From contig NZ_BBIT01000002.1 in NCBI RefSeq assembly GCF_000730625.1, positions 868,001 to 932,000 of the forward strand: a stretch of DNA of 64,000 bases. The letters are read 5' to 3'. Positions 8,984 through 18,798 of this stretch are shown one piece after another. The stretch's first letter is position 1; every line of letters starts with the position of its first letter. A program made the translations under genes and the position numbers. The DNA is from Pseudomonas oryzihabitans NBRC 102199. Lineage in GTDB: Bacteria; Pseudomonadota; Gammaproteobacteria; Pseudomonadales; Pseudomonadaceae. Below the pieces are notes generated by a model that did no database searches, was not told the origin of the DNA, and worked only from the letters and a program-made list of their open reading frames with translations.

Positions 8984-9640
8984 ATGAAGAGTCCCCTGCA
9001 CTACCTGGTCCGTTATCCTTCCGCCAACCTGCTGTTCATCCAGCTCCTCGGCCTGCTGCTCTACCCGCTGGTGGAACAGGAAGAGCATGGCCGCGCCATC
9101 ATCGGCGCCTTCGGCATCATCGTCCTGGCCACCGCCCTGCGCATGGTGCGGCGCAGTCCGACCATCCAGTGGCTGGGGTTCATCCTCGCCGGCTGCATCC
9201 TGGTGCTCACGGTGCTGGTGGAATGGCACGGCAATCCCCACCTGGTGGTATCCCTGGCCATTCTTGACTCGGTCTTCTACTTCTATGCGGCAGGCAGTCT
9301 CATCGCCTACATGATGGAAGACCAGCGCGCGACCACCGATGAACTCTTTGCCGTGGGTGCGACCTTCACCCTGCTGGCCTGGGCCTTCGCCCACGCCTAC
9401 TCGGCCTGTCAGATCCTGCAGCCCAACAGCTTCACCGCGGCCAACGACCCCCTGGCTGCGCGGACCTGGACCGAGCTGCTCTATGTCAGCTTCGCCATCC
9501 TCTCCGGCGTCGGCCTGAGCGATATCTATCCGATCAAGCCGATGGCGCGCTCGCTGGTGATGCTCGGCCAATTCTCCGGCGTCATGTACATCGCCCTGGT
9601 GGTGACGCGACTGGTCACCCTGACGGTGCGCAGCCGCTAG
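8984..9640 (+). CDS. Membrane protein resembling a two-helix ion channel with degenerate filter
   Basis: A 218-residue protein with about six hydrophobic helices. The C-terminal part has the layout of an Ion_trans_2 potassium channel pore: an aromatic first helix, a pore loop FAILSGVGLSDIYPI where canonical channels have a T-x-G-Y-G-D filter, then ARSLVMLGQFSGVMYIALVVTRLV, like the second helix of such channels. The filter keeps G-x-G-x-S-D but not the tyrosine-glycine core, so potassium selectivity is doubtful. It has no cytosolic RCK domain. The start has a reasonable GAGT-type site. Its stop overlaps the solA stop (shared CTAG). The channel relationship is inference; transport activity is unproven. 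Confidence 0.7.
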   Translation: MKSPLHYLVRYPSANLLFIQLLGLLLYPLVEQEEHGRAIIGAFGIIVLATALRMVRRSPTIQWLGFILAGCILVLTVLVEWHGNPHLVVSLAILDSVFYFYAAGSLIAYMMEDQRATTDELFAVGATFTLLAWAFAHAYSACQILQPNSFTAANDPLAARTWTELLYVSFAILSGVGLSDIYPIKPMARSLVMLGQFSGVMYIALVVTRLVTLTVRSR

Positions 9641-10806
9641 CCGAATCGCGCGAGGCTGAAGCTGTCGAGATCAATGTCGCTGCGCCCGGTGGTCACCCGC
9701 TGGGCGAGCGCCTCGCCCAGCGCCGCCGAATGCTTGAAACCATGCCCCGAGCAGGCGCTGACCACGGTCACGCCCGGCAGCGCCGGATGTTCGTCGACGA
9801 TGAATCCGAAGTCGGGTGTCACGGTGTAGGCGCAGACCGCGCTGCGCACCGCCCGGTCTGCAAGACCGCCAACCCACCTTCCCACTTGATCACTGAACAG
9901 CTTGCTCGATTCTTCCGGGTGAATCGACCGATCAATGCCTGTTGGGGTGGTATTATTCCGGTACTGCTCCGTGGCGACCTTGACGGCGTTTTCGCCTGGC
10001 AAGGGAGGAAAGCCGTAGAAGAGATCGCTGTCACCACTGCCATGGGCGAGGATGAAGCTGGGTGAATCCGCCGGAAAGAGCCCGGGCCTGGCGACTTCGA
10101 ACCAGTGCAGCGTCTGCCGACAGACGCGCAGCAGCCGGTCGAAAGGTGCGCCCAGCAATTCAGCGCTCCACATGCCGGCGGCGACGATGACCCGCTTCGC
10201 CCGCCAGCGGCCTTGCGCCGAATGCAGCAATACGCCCTGCTCGTCCGCTTCCAGGCGCTCGATGACGGTATCGGTATGGACCTGGGCGCCCCGCTCGCGC
10301 GCCCCGTCCAGTTGCGCCTGGATACAGGCTTCCGGATAGAGATAACCGCCGCCTGGTTCGAAATAGCCCAGGGCATCGTCTGCCACGCGAAATTGCGGAA
10401 AGCGCTGGCGAATGGCGGCGCCGTCCCAGGCTTCATGAGGGATCCCGTACTGGCGTGCCAGCTCCAGGGTGGCCCGGGTGAAGTCCGGGCGGCCATGATG
10501 GGAGGTCGCCGTCGCGGTGGCGGTCATGATCAGCACCCCGCATTGCTCGAACAGCCGGACGCCCCGCTCCGCCTCCAGCTCGCGCCAGAGGTGCTGCGAA
10601 CGTATCGCCAGCGGTACATAGGCCGCGCCCTCGCCTACGGCCTGGCGGGTGATGCGGGTGGCGCCGTGGCTGGAGCCCAGGTCGTGGGGCGGCGCATAGC
10701 GATCGATGCCCGCGACCCGGACCCCACGCTTCGCCAGCTGGTAGAGCGTGGCCGCCCCCATGGCGCCCAGGCCCAGGACAATGACGTCATGAGTCGCGCT
10801 GGTCAT
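9637..10806 (-). CDS. solA: N-methyl-L-tryptophan/sarcosine oxidase-type flavoprotein
   Basis: FAD-dependent amine oxidase of 389 residues, the usual size of SolA and monomeric sarcosine oxidase. The dinucleotide-binding motif GLGAMGAATLYQLAKRG is at the N-terminus, followed by DLGSSHGATRITRQA, a family signature. Cys325 in VCAYTVTPD matches the cysteine that carries covalent FAD. Expected reaction: oxidative demethylation of an N-methyl amino acid with release of formaldehyde and H2O2. Which N-methyl amino acid is used is uncertain, so the symbol marks the family. It is transcribed alone. One copy of the GGGGTGGTATT motif falls inside the gene at codons for N-N-T-T-P. Confidence 0.85.
   Translation of the reverse strand: MTSATHDVIVLGLGAMGAATLYQLAKRGVRVAGIDRYAPPHDLGSSHGATRITRQAVGEGAAYVPLAIRSQHLWRELEAERGVRLFEQCGVLIMTATATATSHHGRPDFTRATLELARQYGIPHEAWDGAAIRQRFPQFRVADDALGYFEPGGGYLYPEACIQAQLDGARERGAQVHTDTVIERLEADEQGVLLHSAQGRWRAKRVIVAAGMWSAELLGAPFDRLLRVCRQTLHWFEVARPGLFPADSPSFILAHGSGDSDLFYGFPPLPGENAVKVATEQYRNNTTPTGIDRSIHPEESSKLFSDQVGRWVGGLADRAVRSAVCAYTVTPDFGFIVDEHPALPGVTVVSACSGHGFKHSAALGEALAQRVTTGRSDIDLDSFSLARFG
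9944..9954 (+). repeat. GGGGTGGTATT motif, copy 1 (inside solA)
   Basis: Copy of an 11-base motif found four times in the window, all on +. This one is within the solA coding region, where the protein still aligns with the family (TEQY followed by a short acidic/threonine stretch), so it may be coincidental here. It is followed by A, as in copies 3 and 4. Confidence 0.5.
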
Positions 10807-10954
10807 CTTATCCCCTGCTCTTTTTCGCTTATCGAGCGGCGAACGCTAGCAGGGCGAGCTGTCCAGGGCCAAGGGCGGAGTCAGCAATGGGCGGTCATCG
10901 TCTCCATAAGGTGTTTGCGCGAGAAGAGTCGAACGGTAGAAGCTCACCCTATTT

Positions 10955-10965
10955 GGGGTGGTATT
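10955..10965 (+). repeat. GGGGTGGTATT motif, copy 2 (intergenic)
   Basis: Second copy, in the 287-base gap between solA (transcribed leftward, starting at 10806) and the TRAP gene end at 11094. It is preceded by ATTT, similar to the ATT before copy 4. The remainder of this gap holds the solA promoter region and the dctM terminator hairpin. Confidence 0.6.
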
Positions 10966-11042
10966 GAGCAACGATCGATGCAGGCCGTGTAGCGACGAGG
11001 ACGGTTCCGGCAAATCGTGCTATGCGTGGTGCCGCCTCAACC

Positions 11043-11081
11043 ACCAGGTGAAGAGTCCGGTTGCCAGACTCTTCACCTGGT
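11043..11081 (-). terminator. Hairpin terminator after dctM
   Basis: Perfect 15-base stem (left arm ACCAGGTGAAGAGTC, right arm its complement) with a 9-base loop, starting 12 bases beyond the dctM stop. The long stem lacks a T-tract. It probably ends the itaconate/TRAP operon. Confidence 0.65.
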
Positions 11082-11093
11082 CACCCCCCTACC

Positions 11094-12377
11094 TCAGGTC
11101 ATGCCCAACCAATTCGGCAAGGCCAGGGACAGATAAGGCACATAGGTCACCAGGATGAGGAAGGCCAGCATCACCAGCAGCCAGGGGGAAACGGCCCGGA
11201 TGGTCGTGGTGAGCGGCATGCCGGTCACCGCTGAGGTGACGAACAGATTGAGGCCCGTCGGCGGCGTGATCAGCCCGATCTCCATGTTGACCACCATGAT
11301 GATCCCCAGATGGATCGGATCGATCCCGAGCTGCACGGCGATCGGGAACAGGATGGGGGCCAGGATCAGGATGATCGCCGACGGCTCCATGAAGGTGCCC
11401 GCGATCAGCAGCACAATGTTCACCACGATCAGGAATTCCATCGGCGAGAAGCCCTGGTCCACCACCCAGCGGGTGATCGACTGGGGAATCTGCTCGGTGG
11501 TCAGGACATGGGCGAAGAGCATGGCGTTGGCGATGATGAACATCAGCACCACGGACAGCTTGGCCGCGTCGATCAGCACCCGATGGCACTGCCGCAGCTG
11601 CATGTCCTTGTGCACGAAGACCGCGACGATGGCCGCATAGATCGCCGAGACCGCCGCCGCTTCCGTGGGCGTGAACATGCCGGAATAGATGCCGCCAAGG
11701 ATGATCACGATCAGCATCAAGCCCCAGATGGCGCGCCGTCCGGTCCGCAGCACCTCCTTGAAGGAAGCTCGCGGTAGCGCCGGAATGTTCTTGATGCGGG
11801 CGATGATGTAGATGGTCACCATCAGCACCAGGCCCAGCAGCAACCCCGGCACCACCCCCGCCATGAACAGCTTGCCCACCGAGGATTCGGTGGCCGTCGC
11901 ATAGACCACCATGACGATGGAGGGCGGGATGAGGATCCCCAGGGTGCCGGCATTGCAGACGATGCCGGCGGCGAATTCGCGCTTGTAGCCCGAACGGACC
12001 ATGCCGGCGATGACGATGGAGCCCACCGCGGCCACGGTGGCTGGCGACGATCCGCAGAGGGCGGCGAACAGCATGCAGGCCAGGATCGCGGCGATGGCCA
12101 AGCCGCCCCGGATATGGCCGACGCAGGCGTTGGCGAACTCGATCAGCCGATGAGCCACCCCACCCGTGGTCATGAAGGCTCCGGCCAGGAGAAAGAACGG
12201 GATCGCCATCAGGGTGTAGTGCTCGCTGGTCTCGAACAGCTTGATGGCCAGCGAGCGCACCGAGTCGTTGCTGAACAGCAGGATGGTGAGGGCACCGGAA
12301 AGCCCCAGGGAGACGGCCACCGGAATGCCGATGAACATGAGGGCGAACAGCGCCAGGAACAGGAAGGTAATGGTCAT
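11094..12377 (-). CDS. dctM: TRAP transporter large permease (DctM)
   Basis: Large membrane subunit of a tripartite ATP-independent periplasmic transporter. The protein has 427 residues and about 12 hydrophobic helices. Family blocks include SLGLSGALTILLF, FFLLAGAFMTTGG, and NMEIGLITPPTGLNLFV near the C-terminus. It works with DctQ (4-base overlapping start) and the binding protein DctP to drive sodium-coupled uptake of a carboxylate. Because it sits in the same orientation right after the itaconate degradation genes, as in P. aeruginosa, the likely substrate is itaconate or a related C5 dicarboxylate. That substrate is inferred from context. Confidence 0.94.
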   Translation of the reverse strand: MTITFLFLALFALMFIGIPVAVSLGLSGALTILLFSNDSVRSLAIKLFETSEHYTLMAIPFFLLAGAFMTTGGVAHRLIEFANACVGHIRGGLAIAAILACMLFAALCGSSPATVAAVGSIVIAGMVRSGYKREFAAGIVCNAGTLGILIPPSIVMVVYATATESSVGKLFMAGVVPGLLLGLVLMVTIYIIARIKNIPALPRASFKEVLRTGRRAIWGLMLIVIILGGIYSGMFTPTEAAAVSAIYAAIVAVFVHKDMQLRQCHRVLIDAAKLSVVLMFIIANAMLFAHVLTTEQIPQSITRWVVDQGFSPMEFLIVVNIVLLIAGTFMEPSAIILILAPILFPIAVQLGIDPIHLGIIMVVNMEIGLITPPTGLNLFVTSAVTGMPLTTTIRAVSPWLLVMLAFLILVTYVPYLSLALPNWLGMT

Positions 12378-13027
12378 GGCTGGCGCTCCGTGCCGTGCTG
12401 GCCGTCGACGAGTCGGAGGGCATCCTCGGCTTCGCTATGGCCCCCGAAGCCGCTCTGCTCGTTGCGCAGAATGCGCAGGAACACCTCGACGAAGCGGATC
12501 AGCATCAGGGCGAAGCCGATCGGAACGATCATGACGATATGCCACTGACGCAGACCGAAGCGGTCGAGATCCTCGGCGCCGATGTTGGCGTTCATCAGCG
12601 CCGCTACCCATTGTTGGCTGGAATAGGTCATCAGCCCGCAATAGAAGATACAGATGCCGACCGCCAGCAAGGCCACCGCCTTGCGCAAGGCGGGCGGAAA
12701 GGTCTTGACCAGCAGATCGACCCCCAGGTGAGCGCCGATGCGCACGCCCCAGGCCAGACCGATGAAAATTAGCCAGCCGAACACCGCCTTGGTCAGGGCG
12801 ATGCTCCAGGTCATTTCCTGGGAGACGAAGAGCAGGCCGTCCCCCATGGCCAACAGGGGTTCTTCCAGGAAGGCGCTGCGATCGGCCAGATAATAGAAAA
12901 CGGCGTATACATTGTTGACCACCACGTAGACGAAGGTGATCAGGGTCATGACCGCCAGCAGGAAGGCGACGAGCGCTTCCTCCAGCCGGCACCAGAGACG
13001 GGTCACGGCAGACATACGAACCTCCAA
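12374..13027 (-). CDS. dctQ: TRAP transporter small permease (DctQ)
   Basis: Small membrane subunit of the TRAP system, 217 residues. It shows the four-helix DctQ pattern, including FLLAVMTLITFVYVVVNNVY in helix 1 and the conserved region around the third helix (RIGAHLGVDLLVKTFPPALR). A charged C-terminal tail follows. It pairs with DctM, whose start overlaps its stop by 4 bases, and lies 43 bases after dctP. The length is slightly above the typical 160-200 residues because of the tail. Confidence 0.9.
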   Translation of the reverse strand: MEVRMSAVTRLWCRLEEALVAFLLAVMTLITFVYVVVNNVYAVFYYLADRSAFLEEPLLAMGDGLLFVSQEMTWSIALTKAVFGWLIFIGLAWGVRIGAHLGVDLLVKTFPPALRKAVALLAVGICIFYCGLMTYSSQQWVAALMNANIGAEDLDRFGLRQWHIVMIVPIGFALMLIRFVEVFLRILRNEQSGFGGHSEAEDALRLVDGQHGTERQP

Positions 13028-13070
13028 CAGGCACTGACAGGGGGCGAAAGAAGGACGCGCTCGCGGGTCT

Positions 13071-14081
<1,011 letters not shown>

Positions 14082-14119
14082 TCATCTTGTTTTTGTAATC
14101 AGGTCGGGGTTATTAAACG

Positions 14120-14137
14120 CGCCCCCTCCGCGGGGCG
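14120..14137 (-). terminator. Weak intra-operon hairpin between ccl and dctP
   Basis: Stem CGCCCC / GGGGCG with a 6-base loop. On the - strand it is followed by CGTTTAATAA, a partial T-tract. It lies 4 bases after the lyase stop and 48 bases before the dctP start, so it may act as an attenuator within the operon. Confidence 0.45.
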
Positions 14138-14141
14138 GAAT

Positions 14142-15026
14142 TCAGCATTGCCCAACAGGGCCTTCAGCTCCGCCTAACACGGGAGCCGCCTTTTCCAGGC
14201 GTCCGAGCAGACGGCGCGCGCGCCCTATCACGGGCGCATCGATCATCTTTCCGTCGACGACGAAGACCCCCTGCTCATCCTGACTCGCTGCGATCACCCG
14301 CTGCGCCCAGTCGATTTCCGTGGCCGTCGGCGCCAGGGTGCCATGCACCACGGCGACCTGGCGGGGATGAATGCACAACAGCCCGGCGAAACCCTGGTCA
14401 CGGGCACTGGCGGTGGCCGCCGCCAGCCCGGTCAGGTCATCGATGGCCGGAAAGACGCTGTCCAGGGGTGCGGGCAACCCGGCCAGTCGGCCTTCCAGCA
14501 GGAGTCGAAAGCGTGCCTGGTCCAGCAGCCGTTCCGCTGCCGCGGTACCGCTTTCCAAGCCGAGATCCAGGCCCAGATCCAGACCGCCGAGCACCAGGCG
14601 CTCCACCCCGGCAGCCCCGGCGATCTCCTTGAGTCGATCCAGACCCCGGGCGCTCTCGATGATCGGCCAGACGGGCTTGCCCGTCTCGGCATGGACGCGG
14701 TCGACCTGGGCGGCGCTTTCCGCCTTGGGCAGGACGATTCCGCGCACCTGCCCCAGGCGTTGGCACAGCGCCAGGTCGTCGCCATGCGCCGGGTGGGCGG
14801 CGGCATTGATGCGGATCCAGACCCGGAAGTCAGGCGCGGCGAGCAGTGCCTGTTCGAGGGCGTCACGTGCGGCCGTCTTGGCGGCTTCGGCGACCGCATC
14901 CTCCAGGTCCACGATCACCACATCGGCACCACTCGCCAGGGCCTTGCCGATTCGCTCCGGGCGCGTCGCCGGGACGAACAGGGCGGAGCGAGGATCGGCG
15001 GGAAGCGTGTCGGCGCCGGGGATCAT
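14142..15026 (-). CDS. ccl: (S)-citramalyl-CoA lyase (CitE/HpcH family)
   Basis: Cleaves citramalyl-CoA to acetyl-CoA and pyruvate, the last step of itaconate degradation. The 294-residue protein belongs to the CitE-like branch of the HpcH/HpaI aldolases: SALFVPATRPERIGKALASG at the N-terminus, VIVDLEDAV with metal-binding acidic residues, the RINA arginine strand, WPIIESARGLDRL with the catalytic-region glutamate, and GFAGLLCIHPRQV. The start overlaps the CoA-transferase stop by 4 bases. Neighbours match the P. aeruginosa itaconate cluster in order. CitE paralogues with other malyl-type substrates exist, so specificity is inferred from context. Confidence 0.86.
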   Translation of the reverse strand: MIPGADTLPADPRSALFVPATRPERIGKALASGADVVIVDLEDAVAEAAKTAARDALEQALLAAPDFRVWIRINAAAHPAHGDDLALCQRLGQVRGIVLPKAESAAQVDRVHAETGKPVWPIIESARGLDRLKEIAGAAGVERLVLGGLDLGLDLGLESGTAAAERLLDQARFRLLLEGRLAGLPAPLDSVFPAIDDLTGLAAATASARDQGFAGLLCIHPRQVAVVHGTLAPTATEIDWAQRVIAASQDEQGVFVVDGKMIDAPVIGRARRLLGRLEKAAPVLGGAEGPVGQC

Positions 15027-16222
15027 GGCGCACCTCGCTGGGGCGCCGCGGCCAGGGCTACGGGGTCATACCCCAGCTCCCGCAATACCGCTTCGGTGTG
15101 CTCGCCCAGCGCGGGAATCGGATCCATCCGCGGCTCGAAGGCACTGTTGCTCGCCGGTGGCAACAGGGCGGGCAAGGGACCGGCCGGGCTGCCAACCTCA
15201 CGCCAGCGATCGCGCTCGCGCAGCTGGGGATGCGCCCAGACCGCCGCCATGTCATTCACCTGGGCATTGGCGATCTGCGCCTGCTCCAGACGGGCGATGA
15301 CCTCTGCGGTCTCGAGCTGGGCGAACGCTTCGACGATCAGGTCGCGCAGCGCGCCGCGATTCGCCGAGCGTTTGAAGTTGGCGGAAAATCGCGGATCCGT
15401 GGCCAGCTCCGGTTGCAACAGCACCTGCTCGCAGAAGAGCTGCCACTCCCGCTCGTTCTGCAGGCCCAGCATCACCGTGCCGCCATCGCCCGCGGGAAAG
15501 GGCCCGTAGGGGTAGATGGTGGAATGGGCGGCGCCGGCGCGTGCGGGCGGCGGCATGCCGGCATAGGCGTAATACAGCGGATAGCCCATCCACTCCACCA
15601 GGCTCTCCAGCATGCTGACCTCGACGCGACTGCCCTCCCCCGTCCGCTCCCGCAACAGCAGCGCCGACAGGATGCCACTGTAGGCATACATGCCGGCCGC
15701 GATGTCGGCGATGGAGCAGCCTGCCTTGGCCAGCTGGTCATCGTCAGGTCCCCCCGTCACCGAGAGAAAACCCGCCTCGCTCTGAATCAACAGGTCGTAG
15801 GCTTTCTTGCGTTCATAGCTGCCACCGCCGCCATAGCCGGACACGTCGCAGACGATCAGCCGAGGAAAGCGCGCGTGCAGGACGTCGAAATCCAGCCCCA
15901 GCCGACTGGCCGCGCCCGGCGCCAGGTTCTGCAAGAGGACGTCCGCCTTGGCGAGCAGCCCGTCCAGCACGGCGAGGGCGTCGTCCTGTTTGAGATCCAG
16001 GGCCACGCTCTCCTTGGAGCGATTGGTCCAGACGAAGTGGGAGGCGAGTCCGGCGACACGCTCGTCGTAGCCGCGGGCGAAATCGCCACTGCCCGGCCGC
16101 TCGATCTTGATGACGCGGGCGCCCAGGTCGGCCAGTTGCCGGGAGCAGAACGGGGCCGCGATCGCATGTTCGAGACTCACGACCGTGATGCCATCCAGAG
16201 GACGAGGTTTTTCGACAGCCAT
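15023..16222 (-). CDS. ict: Itaconate CoA-transferase (CaiB/BaiF family III)
   Basis: Activates itaconate to itaconyl-CoA by CoA transfer, probably from succinyl-CoA. At 399 residues it has the size and hallmarks of class III CoA-transferases: PLDGITVVSLEHAIAAPFCS at the N-terminus, RVIKIERPGSGDFARGYD, FVWTNRSKESVALDLK, and the catalytic aspartate expected in GCSIADIAAGMYAYSGI. It overlaps the lyase gene by 4 bases and follows the MmgE/PrpD gene by 16. It corresponds in position to PA0882 (RipA-type). Class III enzymes act on many acids, so the substrate is assigned from the surrounding pathway. Confidence 0.86.
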   Translation of the reverse strand: MAVEKPRPLDGITVVSLEHAIAAPFCSRQLADLGARVIKIERPGSGDFARGYDERVAGLASHFVWTNRSKESVALDLKQDDALAVLDGLLAKADVLLQNLAPGAASRLGLDFDVLHARFPRLIVCDVSGYGGGGSYERKKAYDLLIQSEAGFLSVTGGPDDDQLAKAGCSIADIAAGMYAYSGILSALLLRERTGEGSRVEVSMLESLVEWMGYPLYYAYAGMPPPARAGAAHSTIYPYGPFPAGDGGTVMLGLQNEREWQLFCEQVLLQPELATDPRFSANFKRSANRGALRDLIVEAFAQLETAEVIARLEQAQIANAQVNDMAAVWAHPQLRERDRWREVGSPAGPLPALLPPASNSAFEPRMDPIPALGEHTEAVLRELGYDPVALAAAPQRGAP

Positions 16223-16238
16223 CTTGGTTCACTCCAGG

Positions 16239-17588
16239 TCAGGTGAAGCAGTAGAGATCCACGCACTCGTGCAGCCGCCAGGCCCGGGCGATCAGGGCCT
16301 CGGCATCGGCGGGCGTGCGCTTGCCGGAGAAGGCGACCAGCCGGCGGAATTTGTCTTCCAGTTCAGCCCTGTCGAGGGTATTGCCGGGATCGCCCTTGGG
16401 CTCGTCGATCCGTCCCTGCAGAACAGCGCCCTGGCGGGTCGTCACCTCGACCCTGCCCAGCCAACGCTGGGGATAGGCGGCGTCGACCTCGGGGTCCAGC
16501 CGCATGCCGACGCGTGCGCGGAAGGCCGCGACCGCGGGATCGTTCAGCGCGGCAGTCGCGAAATCACCCAGTTGCGCCTGGCCGTGGACGGCGATCAACC
16601 CCAGTACCGTGCCCATGGAAAACTTCGCCTGGTGCACGGTACGCGGCACCTCGACGCGACCGAGCACGTCCAGGGCGCCCTGGTGGACCCGCGCCGTCAC
16701 CTGGGCGATGTCGTCGGGCGCCAGGCGTTCGCGCTGCATCAGGTCCAGCAGGGCATCGGCCGCAGGGTGGGTATGGCGGCAGGACGCATGGAACTTGAAG
16801 GAGGTTTCCAGCAAGGCCCAGCGCTGTCCCAGGCGATCGCTCAGCCGGCGGGCGTCGGCGTCAGTGGAGAGACCGGCGGCCAGGCCCTGCTCGCCCTCCA
16901 GGATGTTGCGCGCACCGGTCAACCCCTGCGCTGTGAGATAAGCCGCCAGCAGCCCATCCGCCGCCGCCTTGGCGGTATGCAGCTGCTTGGAATCCGCCGC
17001 GTCGCGCAGGAACTCCCAGAGCCCTGCCGCCTGGGTGCCCGCGTTGCCGAGCACCTGGATGAATTGCTCCCGGTCGAAGTCCAGCAGCTTGCCCACCGCC
17101 ACCGCCGCGGCCAGGGTGCCCACGGTGGCCGTGGTATGGAAGATCCGATAGTGCGAGCGCCCGAGGAATTCTCCGATGCGGATACCTGCCTCATAGCCGG
17201 CGACCGCGGCGAGGATCAGCTCCTGTCCGCTCTTTCCCAGGTCCTGGGCCGCGGCCAGTGCGGCGGAAAAGACCACCGTGGCCGGATGCAGCACCGAGCT
17301 GTTGTGCAGATCATCCTGCTCCACCAGATGAGAGGCGGCGCCATTGACCAGCGCGGCGAAGTAGGCTGAGGTGCCGTAGGGCGCGACCAGTACCCGGGCA
17401 CGCCCCTCGGTGGGGCCCATGCTCTGGGCATAGGCATGGAACAGCGGTATGGGATGGCTGCCATCGCTGGCCAGCACCGAGCCCAGCCAGTCGAGAAACA
17501 GCTCTTCGGTCCGCGTCACGACGCTGGCCGGCAGATCCGCATAGGCCAGCTCGCCGAGAAAGGCCGCCAGACGTTCGGTATGGGTCAT
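16239..17588 (-). CDS. MmgE/PrpD family protein
   Basis: A 449-residue member of the MmgE/PrpD family, whose known members include 2-methylcitrate dehydratase and cis-aconitate decarboxylase. Recognisable parts are the N-terminal LFLDWLGSVLASDGSHPIPL, GAASHLVEQDDLHNSSVLHP with the conserved substrate-site histidines, and FKFHASCRHTHPAADALL. The ATG at 17588 has a good AGGG site; an upstream GTG at 17597 is possible. It sits between the acyl-CoA dehydrogenase and the CoA-transferase, as in the P. aeruginosa cluster (PA0881). Its reaction in the itaconate pathway is unproven. Isomerising or hydrating a related C5-C6 acid, or reversible itaconate/aconitate chemistry, are possibilities. Confidence 0.88.
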   Translation of the reverse strand: MTHTERLAAFLGELAYADLPASVVTRTEELFLDWLGSVLASDGSHPIPLFHAYAQSMGPTEGRARVLVAPYGTSAYFAALVNGAASHLVEQDDLHNSSVLHPATVVFSAALAAAQDLGKSGQELILAAVAGYEAGIRIGEFLGRSHYRIFHTTATVGTLAAAVAVGKLLDFDREQFIQVLGNAGTQAAGLWEFLRDAADSKQLHTAKAAADGLLAAYLTAQGLTGARNILEGEQGLAAGLSTDADARRLSDRLGQRWALLETSFKFHASCRHTHPAADALLDLMQRERLAPDDIAQVTARVHQGALDVLGRVEVPRTVHQAKFSMGTVLGLIAVHGQAQLGDFATAALNDPAVAAFRARVGMRLDPEVDAAYPQRWLGRVEVTTRQGAVLQGRIDEPKGDPGNTLDRAELEDKFRRLVAFSGKRTPADAEALIARAWRLHECVDLYCFT

Positions 17589-17598
17589 GGCGGTCACC

Positions 17599-18762
17599 CT
17601 AGAAGGAGCGCGGCAGTTCGAGCAGGTGCTCGGCCACGTAGGAAAGAATGAGGTTGGTGGAGATCGGAGCGACCTGGTACAGGCGCGTCTCGCGAAACTT
17701 GCGCTCGACGTCGTACTCGGTGGCGAAGCCGAAGCCTCCGTGCGTTTGCAGACAGGCGTTGGCCGCCTCCCAGCTGGCCTTGGCCGCCAGGTACTTGGCC
17801 ATGTTGGCCGCCGCGCCGGCGTTTTCGCCGCGGTCGTACAGGTCGCAGGCGTGCCAGCGCATCAGATCCGCGGCTTCGATTTCGATATGGGCCTCGGCGA
17901 TGGGAAACTGCACGCCCTGGTTCTGCCCGATGGGGCGACCGAACACCACCCGGTCGCGGGCATAGTGACGGGCCTTGTCGACGAACCACCGGCCATCGCC
18001 GATGCATTCCGCGGCGATCAGGGTGCGTTCGGCATTGAGACCGTCCAGGATGTAGCGAAACCCCTTGCCCTCCTCCCCGATGAGGTTGCTGGCAGGAATT
18101 TCCAGCTCGTCGAAGAACAGCTCGTTGGTCTCGTGATTGACCATGTTGGGGATGGGCCGAACGGTCAGCCCCTTGCCGATGGCCTCGCGCAGATCCACCA
18201 GAAAGATGGACATCCCCTCGGACTTGCGCTGGACGGCTTCCAGCGGCGTGGTCCGCGCCAGTAGGATCATCAGATCGGAATGCTGCACCCGGGAGATCCA
18301 CACCTTCTGCCCATTGATCACATAGCGATCGCCCCTGCGCACCGCCGTGGTCTTGATCTTGGTGGTATCGGTGCCGGTGGTGGGCTCGGTGACGCCCATG
18401 GACTGGAGGCGCAGCTCGCCGCTGGCCAGCCGTGGCAGATAGGCGCTCTTCTGCTCGTCGCTGCCGTTTCGCAGCAGGGTGAACATGTTGTACATCTGCC
18501 CATGGATGGTGCCGGAATTGCCGCCGCAGCGATTCACCTCCTCCAGAATGATGGACGCCTCGGCCAGGCCCAGCCCCGAGCCGCCATAGGCTTCCGGAAT
18601 CATGGCGGACAGCCAGCCCGCCTCGGTCATCGCCCGGACGAAGTCCTGGGGAAAGCCCTTCTGCTCATCAATGTGGCGCCAGTACTCGGCCGGGAAGCCG
18701 GCGCAGAGGCCACGGACGCCGCCGCGAATGGCAGAGAATTCTTCTTGTCGTTCGTCCAGCAT
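17599..18762 (-). CDS. Acyl-CoA dehydrogenase of the itaconate cluster
   Basis: FAD enzyme of 387 residues with a full acyl-CoA dehydrogenase fold: N-terminal helices with MIPEAYGGSGLGLAEASII, the flavin/substrate strand LQSMGVTEPTTGTDTTKIKT, and C-terminal helices with QTHGGFGFATEYDVER. The last contains the glycine-rich FAD-binding region. It is located between the hydratase and the MmgE/PrpD gene, like PA0879. In related organisms such enzymes oxidise methylsuccinyl-CoA to mesaconyl-CoA, which would let the cluster process methylsuccinate too. That role is inference. The stop lies 11 bases before the next start. Confidence 0.9.
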   Translation of the reverse strand: MLDERQEEFSAIRGGVRGLCAGFPAEYWRHIDEQKGFPQDFVRAMTEAGWLSAMIPEAYGGSGLGLAEASIILEEVNRCGGNSGTIHGQMYNMFTLLRNGSDEQKSAYLPRLASGELRLQSMGVTEPTTGTDTTKIKTTAVRRGDRYVINGQKVWISRVQHSDLMILLARTTPLEAVQRKSEGMSIFLVDLREAIGKGLTVRPIPNMVNHETNELFFDELEIPASNLIGEEGKGFRYILDGLNAERTLIAAECIGDGRWFVDKARHYARDRVVFGRPIGQNQGVQFPIAEAHIEIEAADLMRWHACDLYDRGENAGAAANMAKYLAAKASWEAANACLQTHGGFGFATEYDVERKFRETRLYQVAPISTNLILSYVAEHLLELPRSF

Positions 18763-18798
18763 GGGAGTTTCTCTCTTGTCGTTATAGGGGCACCGCTG

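Noticed and set aside
16239-17588. Annotation as 2-methylcitrate dehydratase (prpD)
   Set aside because: The family match is real, but the neighbours are itaconate genes and no prpB/prpC is present, so only the family name is given.
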